A stretch of DNA of 64,000 bases from positions 124,001 through 188,000 of the forward strand of contig NZ_CP123499.1 in NCBI RefSeq assembly GCF_029873475.1, given 5' to 3'. Under the pieces are notes generated by a model. It did no database searches. It was given only the letters and a program-made list of their open reading frames with translations, and had not been told where the DNA came from. Source of the stretch: Arsenophonus sp. aPb (lineage in GTDB: Bacteria > Pseudomonadota > Gammaproteobacteria > Enterobacterales > Enterobacteriaceae). A program made the translations under genes and the position numbers. Positions 1 through 8,830 of the stretch are shown here, one piece after another (the first letter of the stretch is position 1; each line of letters opens with the position of its first letter).

Positions 1-164
1 ACGTCAGGTAAAAATGCGTGGTTGCAGCGGTCTTGTTGTAATTTTTTAATGTGCTGAGGATCATGTCCCCAAAGTAAAACGCTGTGGCCATTACGGGCAA
101 GTGTAATGGCTAATGCGGTGCCATAAGAGCCGGCACCGATAACTGTCATCGAAACAGTGTTCAT
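1..164 (-). CDS. gpsA: Glycerol-3-phosphate dehydrogenase [NAD(P)+], N-terminal part
   Basis: GpsA reduces dihydroxyacetone phosphate to sn-glycerol-3-phosphate for phospholipid synthesis in the cytosol. Only the first ~54 codons are inside the window; the gene runs off the left edge. The translated start carries the Rossmann nucleotide-binding loop [10 protein letters not shown], followed by [12 protein letters not shown], which matches enterobacterial GpsA closely. The ATG at 162-164 shares one base with the secB stop (TAATG on the minus strand), so the two genes are translationally coupled, as in the E. coli secB-gpsA order. Confidence 0.95.
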   Translation of the reverse strand, partial: MNTVSMTVIGAGSYGTALAITLARNGHSVLLWGHDPQHIKKLQQDRCNHAFLPD

Positions 165-640
165 TAAGCTTCCTGATGATTTGCCGAATTTTCAGTTTGG
201 GCGGTATGCTGTTGTTGTAGATAGTTCATAAACAAGGCATCAAAATTAACAGGTGCTAAGTTTAGTTGAGGAAAAGTTCCACGGCTAACTAAATTGGTAA
301 TACATTCGCGCGCATAGGGAAATAAAATATTTGGGCAGTAAGCGCCTAAACAATGAGCCATTTGGCTTTGTTCGATACCATCGATAGAAAATATGCCAGC
401 TTGTTGCACTTCGCAAAGGAAAGCAGTTTCATCAGCGACGGTGGCGGTAACAGTGACGCGTAAGATAACTTCATAAACATGCTCGGCCAATTCACTAGAC
501 GAGGTGTCTAGATCTAATTTGACTTCGGGTTGCCACTCTTGCTGAAAAATATTAGGCGCACTTGGTGTTTCAAATGAAATATCTTTGGTGTAAATTCGCT
601 GGATCTGAAATACCATCTCTTCATGACTTTGTTCTGACAT
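164..640 (-). CDS. secB: Protein-export chaperone SecB
   Basis: SecB is the cytosolic tetrameric chaperone that holds preproteins unfolded and delivers them to SecA. The 158 aa protein is close to the usual 155 aa and has recognisable SecB stretches ([20 protein letters not shown] near the N-terminus and [17 protein letters not shown] near the C-terminus). It lies upstream of gpsA with a one-base overlap. In E. coli the next gene upstream is grxC; here only about 70 bp separate secB from yibN and grxC is absent. The ATG at 638-640 is the natural start. Confidence 0.97.
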   Translation of the reverse strand: MSEQSHEEMVFQIQRIYTKDISFETPSAPNIFQQEWQPEVKLDLDTSSSELAEHVYEVILRVTVTATVADETAFLCEVQQAGIFSIDGIEQSQMAHCLGAYCPNILFPYARECITNLVSRGTFPQLNLAPVNFDALFMNYLQQQHTAQTENSANHQEA

Positions 641-712
641 AATGTTAATTACCTTTTAAATGTCCTTATGATATTGAATTGTATAAACATAATTTCTAAT
701 GTGTCCGATGAA

Positions 713-1150
713 TTACTTTTTACCGCGGGCTAGAGGTAAATTTTCGTTAGACCAGCCTGTAATTCCTTCTTTTAGAATAAAGACACGTTCAAAACCATAT
801 TGCACCAGTTGTTCAGCAGGTTTAGATGCTTCCATGCCATTTGTTGAGACAACAATAATGGGGTTTTGCTTATGTTTTTCCAATTCTCCGATATTATTGT
901 CTTTAATTTCTGATGGAGTCAGGTTAATTGAATCAATAATGTGTCCTTTACGAAAATCGTCACGGGAACGTAAATCAATAGTGACCGCTTCTTCTTTATT
1001 AATCAGTTGTATCGCTTGGGCACGGGTGATGTTTTTTGTTTTGGCGAACAAGCCCTTAAAGGTTAAAATAATCACAATGATCAATAAAGCGATCCAGGCC
1101 AGACTGAGTATTGGATGCCGGCTAATAAATTGCATGATTTCTTGCATCAT
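713..1150 (-). CDS. yibN: Rhodanese-like membrane protein YibN
   Basis: A 145 aa protein with one N-terminal membrane segment (about residues 13-32) and a cytosolic rhodanese fold carrying the family segments [14 protein letters not shown] and [12 protein letters not shown]. Aligned on GlpE, the active-site loop reads VSTNGMEA, with Ser where a sulfurtransferase has its catalytic Cys. As in E. coli YibN, which also lacks that Cys, it is probably not a sulfurtransferase. Two ATGs are adjacent (1145-1150); the second matches the E. coli start MQEIM. It is probably first in a yibN-secB-gpsA unit. Confidence 0.93.
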   Translation of the reverse strand: MMQEIMQFISRHPILSLAWIALLIIVIILTFKGLFAKTKNITRAQAIQLINKEEAVTIDLRSRDDFRKGHIIDSINLTPSEIKDNNIGELEKHKQNPIIVVSTNGMEASKPAEQLVQYGFERVFILKEGITGWSNENLPLARGKK

Positions 1151-1491
1151 GTGGGGTAATTACTCCCGTAGTTAATAATAGATAGATCTAGTTTGCAAAG
1201 TATACCTTTGTCGCTGCGCAATTACAGCCAATTTGCATAAATTGGCTAGAGTTTTTTTGCAAATAGGGTTTATACCGGTGATATTTGCTATCGATATCCG
1301 TTAATTGGTACCCCTTAAAAGGTAGCTGAATGAAAGCAATATTAATAATAACCTATAGTTATTTTGTGATTTGTTGTATAAATGAAGAAATTAAGTTTTT
1401 TCAGTATTATCCTAAAAGAAGCAAAAATGTTTACTAATCATAGTAATTGTCAATAATTTTAAGTGATATTGTTTCAGGATGCTGAACTAAG
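1151..1491. other. Gene-free spacer where gpmM is expected
   Basis: No credible reading frame. In E. coli gpmM (cofactor-independent phosphoglycerate mutase) lies here, upstream of envC. The spacer contains one terminator-like hairpin (listed separately) and a possible minus-strand -10 TATACT (complement of 1199-1204) that could serve yibN. No gpmM remnant was recognised. Confidence 0.6.
1226..1258 (+). terminator. Orphan rho-independent terminator-like hairpin
   Basis: The arms AGCCAATTT (1226-1234) and AAATTGGCT (1239-1247) pair perfectly around a GCAT loop and are followed by AGAG and seven T. The orientation would end plus-strand transcripts, yet no plus-strand gene lies upstream. It may be left over from a deleted gene, or it may end a short transcript. 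Confidence 0.5.
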
Positions 1492-2781
1492 ATGAACAAT
1501 ACCAGCCGATATGGTTCAATCCTAATCCTTTTGGCTCTACTAAAGAGAGTAGTGGTTAAGCCGTTACTCTTTGTCTCGCTATTTTTTATCTTGCCATCGA
1601 TTACCATTGCTAATCCTATCAGTGACAATAAAGTAAAACTGAAAGATCTGTTATCAAATATTGCCGAAAAAGAGAAAAGTGTTAAACAGCAGCAAGCTGA
1701 GAGAAACCATTTACTTGATCAATTGAAAAGTCAGGAAAAAAATATCGCTGCGGCTGGACGTGCATTACATGAAACACGTAAAAAACTTTCGCAGTTAGCA
1801 AAAGAACTAGCTCAATTAAATGAAAATATTAGCCGTTTACAACAGCAAAAACAGATCCATGAATCATTGTTAGCTAAGCAGCTTGATGCCGCGTTTCGAT
1901 TAGGCCAGCAAAAAGGGATTGAATTGTTATTTAAAGGTGAACAAGGGCAACGAGAAGAGCGTATTCTAGCCTATTATAGCTACTTAAATGAAGCTAGACA
2001 GCAAACGATTATTAAATTGCAGCAAACCACGACCTTACTCGCTGAGCAGAAACAACAGAAACAGCAAAAGCAATTGGCACAGAAAAAAAACTTAGCCAAA
2101 CAAGATCAAGAAAAGAAAGCGCTCGATTCGGCCCAGGATGCTAGAAAGAAAACCCTGTTATCGTTGGAATCGACGCTAAAAGCGGATCAAAAAAGTTTGG
2201 CGGTGATGAAACGTAATGAAACACTGTTGCGTAGTAAAATTGCCAAGGCTGAGCGAGACGCAAAAGTTAGGGCGGAAAGGGAAGCGAAAGAGGCAGCGCG
2301 TATTAGAGCAAAACAACGGCAGGCGCAGCAAAAAGGAACCACTTATCGTCCAACCGAAGATGAACGGGCTTTGATGGCGCGTACTGGCGGTTTAGGCCGT
2401 CCTGTTGGTCAAGCTCTGTGGCCAGTTCACGGCCAGATCCTACATCACTATGGTGATAGTATTTCCGATGAATTACGCTGGAAAGGGATGGTGATCAATG
2501 CCGCTGAAGGAACAGAGGTTAAAGCCATTTCTGCTGGCCGTGTTTTACTTGCTGATTGGCTACAAGGCTATGGTTTGGTGGTAGTTATTGATCATGGTCA
2601 GGGAGATATGAGTTTATATGGTTATAACCAGAGTGCATTGGTGAATGTGGGTCAACAAGTTCGCTCAGGTCAGCCGGTTGCGTTAGTGGGTAGCAGTGGT
2701 GGACAGCAGCGCTCCTCGCTTTATTTTGAGATCCGCCGTCAAGGTAAAACCGTTAATCCACAGCCTTGGTTAGGGAGATAA
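1492..2781 (+). CDS. envC: Murein hydrolase activator EnvC
   Basis: EnvC is a periplasmic divisome factor that activates the amidases AmiA and AmiB to split septal peptidoglycan. The 429 aa product has a basic/hydrophobic export signal ending near residue 40 (LFVSLFFILPSITIA), a long Gln/Lys-rich coiled coil (about 45-290) and a C-terminal LytM/M23 domain (about 310-429) with the family blocks LRWKGMVI, ADWLQGYGLVVV and YFEIRRQGKTVNPQPWLGR. EnvC LytM domains are catalytically degenerate, consistent with an activator role. It is followed almost immediately by yibQ. The start is less certain than the end: an internal start nearer the signal sequence is possible. Confidence 0.95.
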   Translation: MNNTSRYGSILILLALLKRVVVKPLLFVSLFFILPSITIANPISDNKVKLKDLLSNIAEKEKSVKQQQAERNHLLDQLKSQEKNIAAAGRALHETRKKLSQLAKELAQLNENISRLQQQKQIHESLLAKQLDAAFRLGQQKGIELLFKGEQGQREERILAYYSYLNEARQQTIIKLQQTTTLLAEQKQQKQQKQLAQKKNLAKQDQEKKALDSAQDARKKTLLSLESTLKADQKSLAVMKRNETLLRSKIAKAERDAKVRAEREAKEAARIRAKQRQAQQKGTTYRPTEDERALMARTGGLGRPVGQALWPVHGQILHHYGDSISDELRWKGMVINAAEGTEVKAISAGRVLLADWLQGYGLVVVIDHGQGDMSLYGYNQSALVNVGQQVRSGQPVALVGSSGGQQRSSLYFEIRRQGKTVNPQPWLGR

Positions 2782-2783
2782 CC

Positions 2784-3746
2784 GTGCTAAAACGGATTGT
2801 TTTGATAATCATGGCGCTAATGTTACTTGTCAGTGGACAAGTCAATGCTGGCAAATTGGCCATTGTGATTGATGATATTGGTTATCGTAAAAAGGAAGAC
2901 AATCAGATATTAGCTTTGCCGGTGGTAATTTCTATTGCCATTTTACCAGACTCTCCTTATGGCAGAGAAATGGCCGAAAAAGCTAATCAACAAGGGCGAG
3001 AAATTTTAATTCATATGCCCATGAAACCGATTAGCCAGCAACCACTTGAAAAAAACACCTTAACACCGCAGATGAGTGCCAGTGAAATAGAGCAGAGAAT
3101 TGTCGCTGCCATTAAGCAAGTACCTTATGCTAAAGGTATGAATAATCATATGGGTAGTGCGATGACGGCTAATTTAATGGCTATGAAAAATGTTATGCAA
3201 GTGCTCTCGCATTACGATCTCTATTTTCTTGATAGTGTGACGATAGCAAACACCAAGGTCAATGAAGCAGCTAAAATTTTTGCGCTGCCAACCTTGCGTC
3301 GCAATGTTTTTTTAGATGATGTAAAAACAGAAGCACAAATTCGTAAACAGTTTGCCCATGCTATTTCATTAGCTCGTAAGCAGGGTAGTAGTATTGTTAT
3401 TGGCCATCCTTATCCTTCTACCATTGAAGTATTACAACAAACATTATTTGAGTTACCTAGCGATATTGAACTGGTGGCGGTTAGTACGCTGCTTAGCAAT
3501 AGGACAAAAGATAAATTAGTTAATCGAACGATTAAACATAATCCAGAGAAAGCGCCAGCGCAGCCCGTGGAATTGCCGAAAGTCGTCATCGGTTACTGCA
3601 AAATATCGCCAGTAACAAAAGCATTATCAGGTATTGATTTAATGATATATATTGTGGATGCTATTTATCATGATCCTGACTTTAAAAAATTATTTACTGA
3701 ACAGAGAAAGCCACTGTTTGGCAAAAAAATTTCCTCATCCCCATAA
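2784..3746 (+). CDS. yibQ: Divergent polysaccharide deacetylase family protein YibQ
   Basis: A secreted protein (signal about residues 1-22, cleavage after QVNA) of the divergent polysaccharide deacetylase family, whose substrate is not established. Family blocks are visible: KLAIVIDDIGYR, LIHMPMKP, GMNNHMGSAMT, LYFLDSVT and IVIGHPYPST. I chose the GTG at 2784: GGGAG lies about seven bases upstream and the N-terminus LKRIVLIIMALMLL aligns with E. coli YibQ. An in-frame ATG at 2766 would add six residues and overlap envC. It is co-transcribed with envC, suggesting a cell-wall role. Confidence 0.9.
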   Translation: MLKRIVLIIMALMLLVSGQVNAGKLAIVIDDIGYRKKEDNQILALPVVISIAILPDSPYGREMAEKANQQGREILIHMPMKPISQQPLEKNTLTPQMSASEIEQRIVAAIKQVPYAKGMNNHMGSAMTANLMAMKNVMQVLSHYDLYFLDSVTIANTKVNEAAKIFALPTLRRNVFLDDVKTEAQIRKQFAHAISLARKQGSSIVIGHPYPSTIEVLQQTLFELPSDIELVAVSTLLSNRTKDKLVNRTIKHNPEKAPAQPVELPKVVIGYCKISPVTKALSGIDLMIYIVDAIYHDPDFKKLFTEQRKPLFGKKISSSP

Positions 3747-4039
3747 AATAATACCTGACAACCATAACACATCACTTTGTTGGTGTGAAAAGACGCGTCA
3801 TGATATTTTTTTCTATATCTTTAATAAATAATAGGAAATTGCGCTGACTGGTTCTGCTGTGATTTATTTTAATGTAGAAGCTAATTGAGAAACTTATTGA
3901 GGATTCTAACTGCTTTGTTACCTCTGGTTAGTTATCCGATTTAGATAAATCCTATGAGTTACTGTGGTTAACCCGGGATAAATGTTATTATCAGATCAAT
4001 ATAAGCAACAATGATCTCGATTGAATAGAGGTAAATCCA

Positions 4040-4978
4040 ATGATCATAGTCACGGGTGGTGCTGGTTTTATTGGCAGCAATATTGTTAAAGCACTGAATG
4101 ATATAGGACGTAATGACATTCTGGTGGTCGATAATCTTAAAAATGGGGCTAAATTTGTCAATTTAGTCGATTTAGATATTGCAGATTACATCGACAAAGA
4201 AGATTTTATCGCCAGTATTATGGCTGGTGATAATCTGGGTGATGTTGAAGTGATTTTTCATGAAGGCGCTTGTTCATCAACTACTGAGTGGAATGGTCAG
4301 TATATGATGAATAATAACTATGAATATTCGAAAGAGTTACTTCATTACTGTATTGAACGTGATATTGCGTTTTTGTATGCTTCTTCAGCTGCGACTTATG
4401 GTGGGCGTAGTGAGTATTTTATTGAAGAGCGGCAATATGAAAAGCCATTGAATGTATATGGTTATTCCAAGTTTTTATTTGATCAATATGTTCGCAAAAT
4501 TTTACCGCAAATCACTTCACAGGTATGTGGATTCCGCTATTTTAATGTTTATGGTCCACGTGAAGGTCATAAGGGGAGTATGGCAAGCGTCGCTTTCCAT
4601 TTAAATAGCCAGATAAATCAGGGGCAAAAGCCAAAACTTTTTGCAGGTAGTGAAAAATTTAAACGTGATTTTATTCATGTGAGTGATGCAGCGGCAGTTA
4701 ATTTATGGTGTTGGCAAAATAAAATCTCCGGCATATTTAACTGTGGTACCGGTAAGGCTGATTCTTTTCAGGCGGTGGCCGATGCGGTAATCGCTTTTCA
4801 TCAAGAAAAAGATCTCTCAGTAGAATACATTGCCTTCCCAGATAAATTAAAAGGTTGTTATCAGGCATTTACCGAAGCCGATCTGAGTAAATTACGCGCT
4901 GCAGGTTATGATAAACCGTTCAAAACCGTAGCGGAAGGGGTTGCTAATTACATGCAATGGTTAAATTGCGATGATTAA
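4040..4978 (+). CDS. hldD: ADP-L-glycero-D-manno-heptose 6-epimerase
   Basis: HldD (RfaD) epimerises ADP-D-glycero-manno-heptose to the L-glycero form, the donor for LPS inner-core heptoses. The 312 aa protein is an extended SDR enzyme with the N-terminal NADP loop [10 protein letters not shown] and the catalytic YGYSK motif near residue 140. It begins the hldD-waaF-waaC operon; waaF starts 11 bp after its stop. The 293 bp upstream spacer holds no gene and presumably the operon promoter, which I could not place with confidence. Confidence 0.97.
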   Translation: MIIVTGGAGFIGSNIVKALNDIGRNDILVVDNLKNGAKFVNLVDLDIADYIDKEDFIASIMAGDNLGDVEVIFHEGACSSTTEWNGQYMMNNNYEYSKELLHYCIERDIAFLYASSAATYGGRSEYFIEERQYEKPLNVYGYSKFLFDQYVRKILPQITSQVCGFRYFNVYGPREGHKGSMASVAFHLNSQINQGQKPKLFAGSEKFKRDFIHVSDAAAVNLWCWQNKISGIFNCGTGKADSFQAVADAVIAFHQEKDLSVEYIAFPDKLKGCYQAFTEADLSKLRAAGYDKPFKTVAEGVANYMQWLNCDD

Positions 4979-4989
4979 ATGGAAATAGC

Positions 4990-6036
4990 ATGAAGATATT
5001 GGTCGTTGGCCCTTCATGGGTGGGTGATATGATGATGTCGCAGAGTCTTTATCGTACTTTGAAGACCCTACACCCAGAGGCAGAAATTGATGTTATGGCA
5101 CCTGATTGGTGCCGGCCACTATTAAATAAAATGCCCGAAGTCAACCAGGCCATATCGATGCCTTTGGGTCATGGTCGTTTAGCTATCAGTGTACGTCGTC
5201 AGCTTGGTATTCATTTACGTACTCAACGTTATGATCAAGCCTATATTTTACCCAATTCTTTTAAATCTGCGCTGGTGCCTTTTTTTGCTCAAATACCTAT
5301 ACGTACAGGATGGCGCGGTGAGATGCGTTATTGGTTGCTGAATGATATTCGTGTATTAGACAAAGCCGCTTTTCCGCAAATGGTTCAGCGATATGTTGCT
5401 TTGGCTTATAAAAAAGATTCAGTTAATAACGCCGATGAGCTCCCTAAACCGATTTTATGGCCGCAGCTTTCCGTGACAGAAATGGAAATTAGCCAGAGTA
5501 AACGGATTTTTCATATTCCCGCGCCGCTACCTATTATTGGCTTTTGCCCAGGTGCAGAATTTGGCCCAGCTAAACGCTGGCCCGCTTATCATTATGCTGA
5601 GTTGGCGCAATTACTGGTTGCTGCTCACGGTTATCAAATTTTAATCTTAGGTTCGCAAAAAGATCATCATATCGGTGAAGATATTCGACAATCGCTTTCT
5701 GCCGATTATCAGCAGCATTGTTTTAATCTAGCCGGTAAAACAACCCTTGAGCAGGCGGTTAATCTATTGGCATCTTGTCGAGCGGTGGTTAGTAATGATT
5801 CAGGCTTAATGCATATTGCAGCAGCATTAAATCGACCGCTGGTTGCGCTTTATGGGCCAAGTAGCCCTGATTTTACGCCTCCTTTATCAAATCGGGTAGA
5901 AATTATTCGTTTAATAACTGGCTATCATAAAGTTAGGAAAGGGAGTGGAGAGAGTGGTTATCATCAAAGTTTGATTGATATAAAACCTGAACGCGTGATG
6001 ACCGCATTAACTAAGTTATTGGCGGAGAGTCAGTAA
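4990..6036 (+). CDS. waaF: ADP-heptose:LPS heptosyltransferase II
   Basis: WaaF adds the second heptose to the Kdo2-lipid A-heptose acceptor on the inner face of the cytoplasmic membrane (GT9 family). The 348 aa product has the family start KILVVGPSWVGDMMMSQSLY, the central FCPGAEFGPAKRWP and the donor-site block SNDSGLMHIAAAL near residues 260-272. It sits between hldD and waaC with only 2 bp before waaC, an operon order conserved in enterobacteria. Confidence 0.97.
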   Translation: MKILVVGPSWVGDMMMSQSLYRTLKTLHPEAEIDVMAPDWCRPLLNKMPEVNQAISMPLGHGRLAISVRRQLGIHLRTQRYDQAYILPNSFKSALVPFFAQIPIRTGWRGEMRYWLLNDIRVLDKAAFPQMVQRYVALAYKKDSVNNADELPKPILWPQLSVTEMEISQSKRIFHIPAPLPIIGFCPGAEFGPAKRWPAYHYAELAQLLVAAHGYQILILGSQKDHHIGEDIRQSLSADYQQHCFNLAGKTTLEQAVNLLASCRAVVSNDSGLMHIAAALNRPLVALYGPSSPDFTPPLSNRVEIIRLITGYHKVRKGSGESGYHQSLIDIKPERVMTALTKLLAESQ

Positions 6037-6038
6037 CA

Positions 6039-7013
6039 ATGAAAGTGTTGATCGTTAAAACCTCGTCGATGGGTGATGTATTACATACTTTACCCGCACT
6101 GACTGATGCAGTTAGACACTATCCTGATGTCCAGTTTGATTGGGTTGTTGAAGAAAATTTTGCCGAAATTCCACACTGGCATTCTGCCGTTAAGCGAGTC
6201 ATTCCGGTAGCTATTCGACGATGGCGAAAAAACTGGTTGGCAAAATCTGTCAGGCAGCAAAGAGCATTTTTCCGTGCTCAATTACAACAGCAAAAGTACG
6301 ATGCGGTGATCGATGCACAAGGACTATTGAAAAGTGCTTTTTTAATCACACGCTTAGCTCGTGGTGTAAGCCATGGTTATGATTGGAAAAGTGCTCGCGA
6401 GCCGCTAGCAAGTCTATTTTATGATTATCGCTATCGCGTCAATAAACAGCAACATGCCGTTGAGCGTATCCGACAATTATTTGCTGAGAGCTTACATTAT
6501 AGTAAGCCGACTATTGTCGGTGATTATGGTATTGCACCCTATTTTTCACCACCAGTTTTGGCAAAGGAAAACGCTGCTTACATTATTTTCTTCCATGCTA
6601 CCACACGTGACGAAAAGCATTGGCCTGAATCTCATTGGCGACAATTGATCACCGCTGTACAAGCGAAAGGATTAACGGTTAAATTACCGTGGGCAACGGC
6701 TCTGGAACATCAACGTGCCTTAAGGCTTGCCGCCGGTTTTAAGCATGTGGAAGTTTTACCCAAACTTTCATTAAACCAATTAGCTCAACAGATTGTCGCA
6801 GCCAAAGCAGTCGTTTCCGTTGATACAGGTTTAAGTCATTTAACTGCCGCACTGAGCAAACCGAATATTACCCTCTATGGCCCGACCGATCCGGGATTAA
6901 TTGGCGGTTATGGTGAAGCACAACAAGCCATTATTTCTGCTGATGGCAATATGGCAACCATTGAACCTAATGATGTCTATCAACGATTAATTTTAAAAAT
7001 CGATAGTAAATAG
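6039..7013 (+). CDS. waaC: LPS heptosyltransferase I
   Basis: WaaC transfers the first L,D-heptose to Kdo2-lipid A (GT9 family). The 324 aa protein begins MKVLIVKTSSMGDVLHTLPA and ends with the donor-site block VSVDTGLSHLTAALSKPNI and LYGPTDP. It is the last gene of hldD-waaF-waaC and is followed by a strong convergent hairpin at 7131-7166. In E. coli waaL follows waaC directly; here waaL is 4.8 kb away, one sign that this LPS region has been rearranged. Confidence 0.97.
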   Translation: MKVLIVKTSSMGDVLHTLPALTDAVRHYPDVQFDWVVEENFAEIPHWHSAVKRVIPVAIRRWRKNWLAKSVRQQRAFFRAQLQQQKYDAVIDAQGLLKSAFLITRLARGVSHGYDWKSAREPLASLFYDYRYRVNKQQHAVERIRQLFAESLHYSKPTIVGDYGIAPYFSPPVLAKENAAYIIFFHATTRDEKHWPESHWRQLITAVQAKGLTVKLPWATALEHQRALRLAAGFKHVEVLPKLSLNQLAQQIVAAKAVVSVDTGLSHLTAALSKPNITLYGPTDPGLIGGYGEAQQAIISADGNMATIEPNDVYQRLILKIDSK

Positions 7014-7130
7014 TGAAAACGATTATTTTTTGAAAGATGAAATTTAGTCAAATAAAGGTAGCTTAATCGATTAACTTGAAGCTAGCTTTAGCAAAATTGT
7101 TAGGTTGGGACTAGGATGGGTAAAAACGAT

Positions 7131-7171
7131 GTGACAATGAAAATGTTTTTCGTATTTCATTGTCACGTGGT
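7131..7171. terminator. Bidirectional terminator between waaC and the GT-C transferase gene
   Basis: A 12 bp perfect stem GTGACAATGAAA (7131-7142) / TTTCATTGTCAC (7155-7166) with a 12-base loop. On the plus side it is followed by GTGG and five T; read in reverse it is followed by ATCG and five T. It lies between convergent genes. Confidence 0.8.
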
Positions 7172-7173
7172 TT

Positions 7174-8652
7174 TTAATAATTGTTTTTTTCTGGCGCAAT
7201 AAATCCTAAGCACATGGATTGCGGATCAGCGCTTGGTTCTGACTGGTAAATAATCGCTTCTTTTTCAATAGTAAATTGTGGCCAATGTTTTGACATCCGA
7301 GTAAAATTTTCTTGGCTGCAATCTTTACCTTTTCGCCCTAATAGTAAAGCACCGTGTTTTTTGATTGTTTCAGCGGTAATATCGCGATAATAAACATTCG
7401 GTGGCTGAGCTTCACTGGTATCCCAAGGCTGGATAGTGTGCGGCCTATCAGAAGCATAAATAATAAACCATTGATAAAGATTATCTTCGCCACCAACATA
7501 TTTTAATGGTTGGCCATATTTTTGCCGCCAGCGCTGTTGTCCTTCTGCCGTGAGTGCTTTAATACCGATCATTTTCTGGCCAGCGCCACGAATATTATAA
7601 TTTAACACTAGGCAGTAACCTAAAAAGATCAGGCCGCCAATAATAATCAAGCCAAAAAATGTCTTTCGTAATGATTTCTTCGGTTGGACGGAGATAGAAC
7701 CAATCAACAAGGGTGCCGCAATCATCATAAATGGTTGCAGCCATTCTGTCATCCTCCCTCCATCATGAAACAAAAACCAACCGAAAATTACGGCTAAGGG
7801 AAGTAGCAAAATAATGTTAACTAATTGATTAGGTTGCTCTTTAGGCCAGCTAATTTTACCGCCTAATAGATAGAGAATAATAGTGGCAATAATTAATGGA
7901 TAGAAAACAGATAATGTTGAACTAACAACATGGAGGTTAAATCCTTGGTCGATCTGTGAATCAACCCATTTAAAGGCGGAAAAATCATTTTCTATTAACC
8001 AGAAAAGATTAGGTAAGATCAAGGCAAACCAAAGTGCAATTGCAATATAAAAAAATGGTTGTTGGTAACTTTTTCGCACCTTAGGCACGAAAAGGGTTAA
8101 TAAAAAAACGGTGCCAACAAGGGCCAACGTTGAATATTTACCCATTGTCGCTAAGCCAGACACCAGTGCAAAGGCAAGCCACCATTTAGGATGATCATAG
8201 ACAGCACGTAGGAAGAAGAGCAGCACCCAAGGCCATAGCGTGACCAGAATATAGTTATCATTATAAGGGATGATATCAAAATTAATGATGCCTGATAAAT
8301 TGAGTATCAATAATGCAAACCAAGCTAATTCAATATTGTTGCTGAGGCGGTAAGCCAACTGCCATACGCCTATCATACCAATCGATATACCAACAAAATG
8401 AATAAAATACCAATAAAAACTGTAGGAAAGATTTAAGTAGATGGCGGGCCACATAACGACACCAACAAACCAAGGGTTTTTAGGGGAACCCCATTCGCCA
8501 TTCATTCCCCAGTTAACCGCTTCAACAGCGTCGTAAGGTACAGTTGGATCTAAAGAATAACTTCCACAAATCCATAAAATTGCATAAACCGACACCCACA
8601 AGTAAAGCAATATTTTTGAGTTTGTACTAAATAAAGGCATATTATTTTTCAT
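7174..8652 (-). CDS. GT-C family membrane glycosyltransferase (ArnT/PMT-like, LPS core region)
   Basis: A 492 aa polytopic inner-membrane protein with about ten hydrophobic segments, starting near residues 12-30, and a soluble C-terminal part (about 370-492). The architecture and the early acidic loop (DPTVPYDAVEAVNWG, about residues 36-50) resemble ArnT/PMT (GT39/GT83) enzymes, which move a sugar from a polyprenyl-phosphate carrier to a periplasmic acceptor. Its place between waaC and waaA suggests LPS core or lipid A as acceptor, for example a uronic acid or aminosugar added after flipping; donor and acceptor cannot be read from sequence. It is absent from this position in E. coli K-12. The start could also be the ATG four codons in. 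Confidence 0.75.
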   Translation of the reverse strand: MKNNMPLFSTNSKILLYLWVSVYAILWICGSYSLDPTVPYDAVEAVNWGMNGEWGSPKNPWFVGVVMWPAIYLNLSYSFYWYFIHFVGISIGMIGVWQLAYRLSNNIELAWFALLILNLSGIINFDIIPYNDNYILVTLWPWVLLFFLRAVYDHPKWWLAFALVSGLATMGKYSTLALVGTVFLLTLFVPKVRKSYQQPFFYIAIALWFALILPNLFWLIENDFSAFKWVDSQIDQGFNLHVVSSTLSVFYPLIIATIILYLLGGKISWPKEQPNQLVNIILLLPLAVIFGWFLFHDGGRMTEWLQPFMMIAAPLLIGSISVQPKKSLRKTFFGLIIIGGLIFLGYCLVLNYNIRGAGQKMIGIKALTAEGQQRWRQKYGQPLKYVGGEDNLYQWFIIYASDRPHTIQPWDTSEAQPPNVYYRDITAETIKKHGALLLGRKGKDCSQENFTRMSKHWPQFTIEKEAIIYQSEPSADPQSMCLGFIAPEKNNY

Positions 8653-8830
8653 CGTCAGTTATAAAATTGGTGGGTAAAAAATCCCATTTATTTGAATTAA
8701 ACCAGTAACACTATAATGAAGAAAAAATAAAATATGTAGTATTTGTTAAGTTATTACTGTTTAGTTAATTATCATAAACGCTATTTCGCTATGGGGTTTA
8801 GCGATATTAATATATTAATAATACTCGTAT

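Noticed and set aside
699..1175. A 158-codon plus-strand frame
   Set aside because: Antisense to yibN over its whole useful length; Ser/Arg/Cys-rich composition typical of a shadow frame.
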